A DNA stretch of 5,335 nt from Campylobacterota bacterium. GTDB lineage: Bacteria; Campylobacterota; Campylobacteria; Campylobacterales; Sulfurospirillaceae. The position numbers and the translations under genes were made by a program. Shown one piece after another: positions 1 to 4,675 of this stretch (position 1 is the first letter of the stretch; every line of letters begins with the position of its first letter). Under the pieces are notes generated by a model, which saw only the letters and a list, made by a program, of their open reading frames with translations, was not told the origin of the DNA and made no database searches. The stretch spans positions 1 through 5,335 of the forward strand of contig RZYK01000143.1 in assembly GCA_009930355.1 (NCBI GenBank), written 5' to 3'.

Positions 1-380
1 AGCACAACTTCTAGCACGCCATTTTCACTGCTGGCTTCAATGTTTTCCACATCCACATTTTCAGGCAGAGCAAACGAGCGTTGGAATTTTCCATAACTGC
101 TTTCTACTTTGTAGTAGTCATTCTCTTTGCGCTCCTCTTTGAAGCTTCGCTCTCCTGAGATAATAATCTGATTCTCTTTGAGGTCGATGTGAATATCCTC
201 TTTTTTCACCCCTGGCAAATCCACCTCGATATGGTAGGCAAACTCACCCTCACGGGTACTGACACTGGGACGAAACGCAGAGATGTCACTCTCTTCAGAT
301 GGTGTTGCTGGGTAGTAATTAAACAACCTACTCTCAAGCTCTCGTAACTCTTTAAAGGGATTATAACGTGTGACTAACAT
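1..380 (-). CDS. Small heat shock protein, Hsp20/alpha-crystallin family (3' end beyond window)
   Basis: Hsp20 proteins are ATP-independent cytoplasmic holdases that bind unfolding proteins and pass them to DnaK/ClpB. Translating the minus strand from ATG 380-378 gives 126 complete codons with no stop. The N-terminal arm (MLVTRYNPFKELRELE, residues 1-16) is typical of bacterial class A Hsp20. The alpha-crystallin domain begins near residue 36 (FRPSVSTREGEF) and contains IEVDLPGVKKEDI (51-63) and ISGER (74-78). It reaches the conserved A-x-x-x-N-G-V-L strand (ASSENGVLEVV, 116-126). Family members are usually about 140-150 residues, so only the last 15-25, with the I-x-I anchor motif, lie outside. 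An AGGAG ribosome site (386-392, minus) sits just before the ATG. It lies 77 nt downstream of the crp-like gene on the same strand, but a terminator and a candidate promoter separate them, so it is probably its own unit. Confidence 0.95.
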   Translation of the reverse strand, partial: MLVTRYNPFKELRELESRLFNYYPATPSEESDISAFRPSVSTREGEFAYHIEVDLPGVKKEDIHIDLKENQIIISGERSFKEERKENDYYKVESSYGKFQRSFALPENVDVENIEASSENGVLEVV

Positions 381-400
381 AATGGACTCCTTTATTTTTT

Positions 401-428
401 TTGATAGCAGAAGTCTATTACATGTAAA
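401..428 (-). promoter_or_regulatory. Candidate hsp20 promoter with the TTACATGTAA palindrome at the -35 position
   Basis: Reading the minus strand, TTTACA (428-423, 5 of 6 to the -35 consensus) is followed by a 16-nt spacer. Then comes TATCAA (406-401), preceded by TGC, giving an extended -10 (TGcTATCAA). The start would be near 394, leaving a leader of about 14 nt that includes the AGGAG site. The -35 element is one half of the palindrome at 418-427, so a protein bound there could block or help RNA polymerase. This is a pattern reading only. Confidence 0.4.
418..427. repeat. Palindrome TTACATGTAA, copy 1 (upstream of hsp20)
   Basis: A perfect 10-mer palindrome core, with one outer mismatch to the 12-mer TTTACATGTAAA. 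It lies between the crp terminator and the hsp20 start, overlapping both the terminator U-run and a candidate -35 box. Confidence 0.75.
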
Positions 429-456
429 AAAATATGTCTGCCACTTAAGTAGCAGA
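426..456 (-). terminator. Likely Rho-independent terminator of the crp-like gene
   Basis: On the minus strand, 437-456 forms a 20-nt near-perfect inverted repeat (arms TCTGCTACTT and AAGTGGCAGA, one G-U wobble). In RNA it would make an 8-bp stem with a UUAA loop. After the 4-nt spacer CATA comes a run of seven U (432-426). It begins 2 nt after the stop codon of the crp-like gene. The spacer before the U-run is longer than ideal, so the call is likely rather than certain. Confidence 0.6.
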
Positions 457-457
457 G

Positions 458-1114
458 TTACTCTAAAGGGAGATGCTCCAGCAGGTTTTGAGAATCTTTA
501 ATGTAAATCTCTTTACGCTTAATATCAATAAGCCCCTCTTTTTTAAGCGATTGGAGGTTTCGATTGAGCACTTTACGAACCGTGCCTATAAGGTTGGCAA
601 GTTCATCGTGAGAAAGGTTGTTGATGAGTTTGAGGGTTTGTTTGTCGCCCTCTTTTTCAATGTTTTTCGCAATGAGCTTCACCAACCGTGTGGTGGTATC
701 GTACAAAGATAAATCACTCGCTAAATTCTCCATCTCTCGTAGCTGTTTTGCCACGTAAGGAAAAAAAAGTTTGTTAAACGAGGGCTTCGTTTCTATCCAT
801 TCACGAAACAGCTCAATGGGAAACACCAGCAGTTTCACATCATCCAGCGCCATCGCCATATTTTCATGCGCTTTGCCATCTAAGAGGCTCACCACATCGT
901 ACATATCGCCTTTAGATAAAAGATACAAAATCTGCTCTTTGCCATTTTCAAAGTTAATTTGAGAGACTTTTACCCGCCCTTCTAAAAGAACAAAAAAGTG
1001 CTCCAAACACTCCTCAGGTCGCATCAGCACTTCGCCTTTTTTAACAAAACTGACCCGCCCAAAACGAGCAATATCTTCTTGCAACTCTTGCTGAATCACC
1101 TCTAATGCGTACAT
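458..1114 (-). CDS. Crp/Fnr-family transcriptional regulator, ligand unknown
   Basis: This 218-residue protein has the usual Crp/Fnr length and order. A cyclic-nucleotide-binding-type beta roll spans about 15-105 (VKKGEVLMRPEE, then FFVLLEGRVKVS and YLLSKGDMYDVVSLL). A long dimerisation helix lies at about 110-135, and a C-terminal winged helix at about 140-206 contains the helix-turn-helix LSHDELANLIGTVRKVLNRNL (167-187). The cAMP-contacting residues of E. coli CRP (G-E and R-S in the phosphate-binding cassette) are replaced by YD and EN. Only one Cys (C36) is present, so an FNR-type [4Fe-4S] cluster is excluded. The recognition helix has R-K-V-L-N-R where many relatives have R-E-x-x-S-R, so its DNA target may differ. 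The ATG follows the ychJ stop codon directly (TAAATG), which implies translational coupling. What it senses and regulates cannot be read from the sequence. Confidence 0.93.
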   Translation of the reverse strand: MYALEVIQQELQEDIARFGRVSFVKKGEVLMRPEECLEHFFVLLEGRVKVSQINFENGKEQILYLLSKGDMYDVVSLLDGKAHENMAMALDDVKLLVFPIELFREWIETKPSFNKLFFPYVAKQLREMENLASDLSLYDTTTRLVKLIAKNIEKEGDKQTLKLINNLSHDELANLIGTVRKVLNRNLQSLKKEGLIDIKRKEIYIKDSQNLLEHLPLE

Positions 1115-1510
1115 TTACTCTACCTTTCCATCCACATACATCCACGCCTTGCCAAAGCGTTTAAAACGAGAATGCTCAACGTGTACACCCTCACGTCCTT
1201 CTTGCATAAACGTGGCACGAAACGAGACTTTGCCCACCTTATCGCTTAGACCACCTTGCCACGTCTCTAAAACGCTCAAACCTGTCCATGCTAAGCCTTT
1301 ACATGTAAAAGCAATCTCTTCTTTTAGCGTTTTGCTTCGATGGCTAGGATGCGTGGTTTCAAAGAGATAATCGACTAAAGAAAAGACAAACGCACTGTAA
1401 CGAGAACGCATCAGCGCTTCACACGTGGGTGCATTGTGGTGTTTATGATAAATTTCACAACACGCTTCATAGGGTTTTTCACTGCCACAAGGGCACATAT
1501 TTTTTATCAT
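1115..1510 (-). CDS. ychJ: YchJ-family SEC-C motif protein (UPF0225), single zinc motif
   Basis: The N-terminus carries a SEC-C zinc-binding motif, CPCGSEKPYEACC (C6, C8, C17, C18), followed by the family signature LMRSRYSAFV (33-42), then DYLFETTHPS (47-56) and an NTF2-like alpha/beta domain ending in HSRFKRFGKAWMYVDG (113-128). Its order matches E. coli YchJ. At 131 residues it is shorter than E. coli YchJ (about 150) and lacks the second, C-terminal SEC-C motif. The molecular function of the family is not established. The start is ATG 1510 with AAAGAG as a modest ribosome site, and that site overlaps the palindrome at 1519-1530. A second ATG (codon 5) just before the Cys motif is a possible alternative. 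It is the first gene of a two-gene unit with the crp-like regulator. A perfect TTTACATGTAAA lies inside the gene at 1298-1309 and encodes Phe-Thr-Cys-Lys. Confidence 0.92.
   Translation of the reverse strand: MIKNMCPCGSEKPYEACCEIYHKHHNAPTCEALMRSRYSAFVFSLVDYLFETTHPSHRSKTLKEEIAFTCKGLAWTGLSVLETWQGGLSDKVGKVSFRATFMQEGREGVHVEHSRFKRFGKAWMYVDGKVE
1298..1309. repeat. Palindrome TTTACATGTAAA, copy 2 (inside ychJ)
   Basis: A perfect 12-mer within the coding region of ychJ, encoding Phe-Thr-Cys-Lys. It is the only copy of the five inside a gene, so the motif is not limited to promoters. Confidence 0.75.
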
Positions 1511-1621
1511 TTCAACTCTTTACATGTAAATTAGTATGAATTATACAAATTTTTTGGTTTTCAACCACTTCTATTCTTGGCTTCGCTACAATGCTCGCTT
1601 ATTTTTTCACTAGGTCTTTTG
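1511..1621. promoter_or_regulatory. Divergent ychJ / sotB promoter region
   Basis: For ychJ (minus strand), a perfect TATAAT -10 lies at 1545-1540, putting the transcript start near 1533. The palindrome at 1519-1530 would then lie just downstream of that start, where a bound repressor could block transcription. For sotB (plus strand) there are two candidates. One is TTTACA (1519-1524) + 17 nt + TATACA (1542-1547), which overlaps the ychJ -10. The other is TACAAT (1587-1592), about 30 nt before the chosen ATG. A short inverted repeat TGGTT-TTC-AACCA (1555-1567) lies between them and could be an operator. All are consensus readings without experimental support. Confidence 0.45.
1519..1530. repeat. 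Palindrome TTTACATGTAAA, copy 3 (ychJ/sotB promoter region)
   Basis: A perfect 12-mer ending 9 nt upstream of the ychJ start codon. It overlaps the ychJ leader and ribosome site, and also a possible -35 box for sotB on the other strand. This is the copy best placed to act as an operator. Confidence 0.8.
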
Positions 1622-2800
1622 ATGTTTTTACGCTTTCACACTTCACTGCATGCATGGCTTCCCATTATGGGGCTCACCATTTGCGCCTTTATTTTCAACA
1701 CTACCGAATTTGCGCCCATTAGTTTACTCACCACCATTGCGACTGATTTTAACATCAGCGAAGCGCAAACAGGCATGATGATGACCATCTACGCATGGAT
1801 TGTTGCGACCATTTCACTTCCCTTGATGCTTTTAACCAAAAATGTCGAGCGCAAAACGCTTTTACTGAGTATTTTACTGTTTTTCATTCTCTCGCATCTG
1901 CTCTCCGCCTTTGCATGGAGTTACACCATTTTAATGCTCTCACGCATAGGCATTGCTTTTTCACATGCTATTTTTTGGGCAATCACCGCTTCCTTGGTTT
2001 ACCGTTTAGCTCCCAAAGGGCAAACCACAAAGGCGCTGAGTTTTTTAGCCACGGGAAGCGCTTTGGCGATTGTTTTAGGCTTACCACTGGGGCGGATGAT
2101 AGGTCAAGCGTGGGGCTGGCGTTCTACCTTTGGCGTTATTGCACTGCTTGGTGTAGGGATGTTCTATTTTCTTTACAAAACCCTACCCACATTGCCGAGC
2201 CAAAACGCAGGTTCGCTCAAAAGTTTACCCATCCTCATGAAACGCCCCGCCCTTATGGGAATGTATCTGCTCACCATTTTAGCCATTAGCGCTCATTTTA
2301 CCGCCTACTCTTATATCGAGCCGTTTGTGATGAACATCGCTCATTTGGGAGAACATTTTGCCACCGTAGTGCTTTTTGTTTTTGGTATCGCAGGACTTCT
2401 AGGAAGCATGCTCTTTGCACGCTTAAGACATAAACACCCGTTTGGCTTGGTTCTCTTTGCTCTTAGTGCGCTTATCGTTGCAGAACTTTTAATGCTCACC
2501 CTCTCCTTTCACACGATTCCCTTTAGCATTTTGTCGCTCTTTTGGGGAATGGCTATTTGTTTGATTAGTCTGATTTTGCAAGTGAGTGTTTTAGAACTTG
2601 CCCCCGATGCGACCGATGTTGCGATGTCTTTGTATTCGGGTATTTATAACATTGGTATTGGCGGTGGAGCGTTCATGGGAGGTCTCGTTACAACGCATCT
2701 TGGTATGCGCTATGTTGGAATGAGTGGGGCTTTATTTGGAATAATCGCCCTAAGCCTTGCGATTTGGATTTGGAAACGCTATTTAATGGTTCAAAAATAA
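1622..2800 (+). CDS. sotB: SotB-like sugar efflux transporter (MFS, DHA1 type)
   Basis: This is a 12-helix inner-membrane transporter of the major facilitator superfamily, resembling E. coli SotB (YdeA). SotB exports arabinose, IPTG and similar sugars by proton antiport; the substrate here is inferred only. Family landmarks run the whole length: AFIFNTTEF (22-30), TIYAWIVA (55-62), the motif A-like NVERK loop (74-78), SRIGIAFSHAIFWAITASL (107-125), the LGLPLGRMIGQ motif C-like segment (152-162), GSLKSLP (197-203), TAYSYIEPFV (227-236) and LAPDATDVAM (326-335). From ATG 1622 the protein is 392 residues, against about 396 for E. coli SotB. The stretch from this Met to NTTEF is the same length as in E. 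coli, and AGG (1612-1614) precedes it. An in-frame TTG at 1577 would add 15 residues but lies upstream of a candidate -10, so it is disfavoured. It is transcribed alone, away from ychJ. Confidence 0.93.
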   Translation: MFLRFHTSLHAWLPIMGLTICAFIFNTTEFAPISLLTTIATDFNISEAQTGMMMTIYAWIVATISLPLMLLTKNVERKTLLLSILLFFILSHLLSAFAWSYTILMLSRIGIAFSHAIFWAITASLVYRLAPKGQTTKALSFLATGSALAIVLGLPLGRMIGQAWGWRSTFGVIALLGVGMFYFLYKTLPTLPSQNAGSLKSLPILMKRPALMGMYLLTILAISAHFTAYSYIEPFVMNIAHLGEHFATVVLFVFGIAGLLGSMLFARLRHKHPFGLVLFALSALIVAELLMLTLSFHTIPFSILSLFWGMAICLISLILQVSVLELAPDATDVAMSLYSGIYNIGIGGGAFMGGLVTTHLGMRYVGMSGALFGIIALSLAIWIWKRYLMVQK

Positions 2801-2802
2801 GG

Positions 2803-2812
2803 TTACATGTAA
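2803..2812. repeat. Palindrome TTACATGTAA, copy 4 (just after the sotB stop)
   Basis: A perfect 10-mer core beginning 3 nt after the sotB stop codon. It marks the left border of the AT-rich block. The following GTAAA-GCTT-TTTAC could form only a weak 5-bp AT hairpin, so no convincing terminator is claimed here. Confidence 0.75.
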
Positions 2813-2871
2813 AGCTTTTTACTTCTCATCGCCTACATTTTCTAGAATTTGTGTGGTTAATTTTTAAGTTC

Positions 2872-2955
2872 TATAATAAATAATTGAAGGAGTTTTCTCA
2901 AATGAGAGTTTTATATGTAAAGAATTTAAAGTTTAGCTTCTTTGCTTATTATTAA
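2872..2955 (+). other. Possible promoter, ribosome site and 17-codon mini-ORF
   Basis: The plus strand shows TTGTGT (2849-2854), a 17-nt spacer and a perfect TATAAT (2872-2877). A strong GAAGGAG ribosome site (2886-2892) follows, 9 nt before ATG 2902. The ORF ATG 2902 to TAA 2955 encodes only MRVLYVKNLKFSFFAYY, and its last bases overlap the stop codon of the HIRAN gene on the other strand. I do not recognise the peptide. It could be a leader peptide, the remnant of a gene cut by insertion of the AT-rich block, or chance. The promoter points into the 3' end of the HIRAN gene, so it could also produce antisense RNA. Confidence 0.3.
2910..2928. repeat. Left copy of an imperfect direct repeat flanking the kinase/HIRAN pair
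   Basis: TTTATATGTAAAGAATTTA here resembles the sequence at 4658-4678: one C/T difference and a 2-nt A indel. The two copies bracket the kinase/HIRAN pair closely (2952-4581). The right copy ends in the stop codon of the iron-sulfur gene. They may be scars of insertion, but both are AT-rich and include the recurrent palindrome or a variant of it, so chance is not excluded. Confidence 0.35.
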
Positions 2956-3680
2956 AGATATGGTTGAAATTCTTCTTCATCAAAAGGGATAAAATCATTA
3001 TGCCATTTTGTCACTAATTTACATAATAACTTTAGTTGTAATGGCGCTGTTAAATTAACCTTCTGTACATAAACATGCACATGATCCTTACCATTTAGAT
3101 CTAATAACTTGTTGAAATCTTTTGCAAAAAACGCAGGACAATACCCTAGCAATTCAACAGGATCATCTTTTGTTCTTAATGCTAAAGCAAAGGGATCAGC
3201 CTCATTTTGAATATCCTGCAATAATAACAATAAATCATTTTTCTGTAAGCTTTCTAACCTATTAACATATCCAGGAGCAATATGACTGATTCCATGAGAA
3301 AAAAACAATACTTCATAATCTCCAGCCTCATTTTTTGTAGGGATAGGAAATAATTGTAGCTCATCAGTAGCTCTGATACCTCTACTTCTTGATAACTCTA
3401 AAAAATCATTATATTCTCCTTGAATATCTAACCAATTTAAATAATCTTCATACTCAGGTCTTGATTTTGAGAGAAGCCTATTTTTAAAAATTGGAAATAA
3501 TTCATTTGAAGAATATTTTTTAGTTAAGTCATTCATTTGACCAAATGGCACAAAATTTTCATTTTTTGCTCCATTCGTATAATTAAAAAAATAAGTACTG
3601 TCTTTATACTCAATGCAAGCGACAGGAGTCCATGTTCTTGTCTGCGGATTTCGCCATACTAAACTTAATTTTTCAATCAT
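2952..3680 (-). CDS. HIRAN-domain protein with HipA N-terminal-like region (putative partner of the kinase)
   Basis: The protein has 242 residues. Residues 1-85 read like a HipA N-terminal (couple_hipA-type) segment: LVWRNPQTRTWTPVACIEY, then YFFNYTNGA (30-38), then LFPIFKNRLLSKSRPEY (61-77) and LNWL (81-84). Residues 124-220 resemble a HIRAN domain: L-x-x-I-Q-N-E-A-D-P-F-A-L-A-L (154-168), GYCPAFFAKDFNKLLD (179-194), and a VHVYVQKVN strand (201-209). The C-terminus ends FDEEEFQPYL. In eukaryotic HLTF the HIRAN domain binds single-stranded 3' DNA ends; bacterial HIRAN roles are poorly known. The ATG lies inside the end of the kinase gene (overlap ATGATTGA, 8 nt), with AGAGG about 9-10 nt upstream, so translation is probably coupled. 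By analogy with HipS of HipBST, it may supply the missing N-subdomain and restrain the kinase. That role is inferred. No strong terminator follows. Confidence 0.75.
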   Translation of the reverse strand: MIEKLSLVWRNPQTRTWTPVACIEYKDSTYFFNYTNGAKNENFVPFGQMNDLTKKYSSNELFPIFKNRLLSKSRPEYEDYLNWLDIQGEYNDFLELSRSRGIRATDELQLFPIPTKNEAGDYEVLFFSHGISHIAPGYVNRLESLQKNDLLLLLQDIQNEADPFALALRTKDDPVELLGYCPAFFAKDFNKLLDLNGKDHVHVYVQKVNLTAPLQLKLLCKLVTKWHNDFIPFDEEEFQPYL

Positions 3681-4581
3681 TTAACAATGCCTCTTTCACT
3701 TCTAATAATCTCATTTTATTTTCTTCTAACACTTTCATAGCAAACTCAATAGACGTTAAGCTTATTAAATCTGATGGTATCTTAACGAAAATATTTCTAA
3801 CGTTTTCTAAATCTAAAACTTCTAATTTATTTAGCCAATATAGTGCTATAGTTTTATCATAGTTTGCACATAATTCAAAAGCTTCCAATGTTGTTACCAT
3901 TTTATCTTTATTGAAAAAAGGTGTTCGCGCTCTTTTTACAAAACTTTTAACTTGATAATTCTGATCTTTTGTTTGAAGTCTTTTAGTTTTTATTTCATCA
4001 GATTCTCTACACCCAAGACCTGATGCATGATCGTATGTTGGCGCTAAATATACTTTTGACTCATAAACAATAAATCCCCAATTTTCATGGTGTCTATCAC
4101 CATTAGAAATTAAACAATCCAACATAATATAACTAATAAAGACATCAAAACAAGAACTACACATTTCATTGCTATAGCCTAATGGTAATGAGGCACTAGC
4201 GTGTTTCATAATTATTGAAACTGTTCTCAGTGAGTAATCTCTTACTTTATACTCATTAATTGGATAGTTTTTGTCAATTTTTGCGAGTAACTCATTCCCA
4301 TGAATAAGCCTACCATTTTCTGGAACAAAACTCTTACTTATTGTTCCTAATTGTCCATCCCATATCGCAAATTCATATTTTGCATGCGGGATATCTAATA
4401 ATTCACAAATATGTGAAACCACTACTTCAACCCAATTTTCTCCTGTACCTTCTCTACCAATTTTAAAAAGTTTTAATTTGTCATCAGTATCGTCTATAAA
4501 CCAAAACTTACGTTTCGTTCCAAGTTGCTCTATCGACTCATATTTATGAAAAGGAATTTTAAAAATTGTAAATTTTTCCAA
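3673..4581 (-). CDS. Compact HipA-like serine/threonine kinase (putative toxin)
   Basis: This 302-residue protein has the HipA-like kinase core. The N-lobe has SIEQLGTKRKFWF (16-28), a probable phosphate-loop equivalent, KLFKIGREGTGENW (37-50) with K40 as likely ATP-contacting Lys, and helix VEVVVSHICELL (51-62). The C-lobe has LISNGDRHHENWGF (157-170) with D162, H164 and N167 spaced as D309, H311 and N314 of E. coli HipA. It also has LAPTYDHASGLG (179-190), with D184 matching metal-binding D332. The protein is far shorter than HipA (about 440) because the N-subdomain is missing, as in HipT of HipBST and roughly as in Helicobacter pylori CtkA. Family kinases phosphorylate translation factors such as glutamyl- or tryptophanyl-tRNA synthetase; the target here is unknown. 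The start is TTG 4581 with no clear ribosome site; an in-frame stop upstream (about 4605) leaves no in-frame ATG before it. No HTH antitoxin precedes it. Base composition is much more AT-rich than the flanks. Confidence 0.82.
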   Translation of the reverse strand: MEKFTIFKIPFHKYESIEQLGTKRKFWFIDDTDDKLKLFKIGREGTGENWVEVVVSHICELLDIPHAKYEFAIWDGQLGTISKSFVPENGRLIHGNELLAKIDKNYPINEYKVRDYSLRTVSIIMKHASASLPLGYSNEMCSSCFDVFISYIMLDCLISNGDRHHENWGFIVYESKVYLAPTYDHASGLGCRESDEIKTKRLQTKDQNYQVKSFVKRARTPFFNKDKMVTTLEAFELCANYDKTIALYWLNKLEVLDLENVRNIFVKIPSDLISLTSIEFAMKVLEENKMRLLEVKEALLND

Positions 4582-4612
4582 AAGACATACTTTTTTTAAT
4601 TTTTATTCATAC

Positions 4613-4634
4613 ACTATACCTGAATATTTTAGCA
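4613..4634 (-). promoter_or_regulatory. Candidate promoter elements of the kinase/HIRAN operon
   Basis: In the 94-nt gap upstream of the kinase, the minus strand shows TGCTAAAAT (4634-4626), an extended -10 with 5 of 6 matches, and TATAGT (4618-4613), also 5 of 6. Neither has a good -35 at 16-18 nt. A start from the second would leave a leader of roughly 25 nt, rich in A. Either could serve; the gap also separates the operon from the preceding iron-sulfur gene on the same strand. Confidence 0.35.
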
Positions 4635-4657
4635 AGTACTACACAATCTTCACTTAC

Positions 4658-4669
4658 TTTACATGTAAA
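4658..4669. repeat. Palindrome TTTACATGTAAA, copy 5 (after the iron-sulfur gene)
   Basis: A perfect 12-mer lying 6 nt beyond the stop codon of the iron-sulfur gene, at the right border of the AT-rich block. With copy 4 it brackets the kinase/HIRAN pair. The longer stretch 4658-4678 is the right copy of the imperfect direct repeat described at 2910-2928. Confidence 0.75.
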
Positions 4670-4675
4670 AAGAAT

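Noticed and set aside
471..962. Plus-strand open frames opposite the crp-like gene
   Set aside because: They are antisense shadows of a well-supported Crp/Fnr gene and have no ribosome site or recognisable domains.
458..1114. Assignment as FNR or CRP proper
   Set aside because: The four FNR cluster cysteines and the cAMP-binding residues are absent, so only the family name is justified.
1577..1621. Longer sotB form starting at TTG 1577
   Set aside because: The start at ATG 1622 gives the same N-terminal length as E. coli SotB, has an AGG ribosome site, and lies downstream of a candidate -10 that the TTG form would precede.
1795..2289. 164-codon plus-strand frame inside sotB
   Set aside because: It is an out-of-frame shadow of a clearly recognisable transporter, with no family resemblance.
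2809..2822. Hairpin GTAAA-GCTT-TTTAC as sotB terminator
   Set aside because: The stem is only 5 bp, almost all A-T, and is not followed by a U-run.
2896..2907. TCTCAAATGAGA inverted repeat as a terminator or operator
   Set aside because: The stem is 4 bp, it overlaps the mini-ORF start codon, and there is no convincing U-run for either strand.
3632..3862. 76-codon plus-strand frame opposite the kinase/HIRAN junction
   Set aside because: It is antisense to two well-supported overlapping genes and low in complexity because of the AT-rich sequence.
4582..4675. A HipB-like antitoxin gene upstream of the kinase
   Set aside because: The 94-nt gap holds no reading frame beyond a few codons, and the preceding gene is an iron-sulfur protein.
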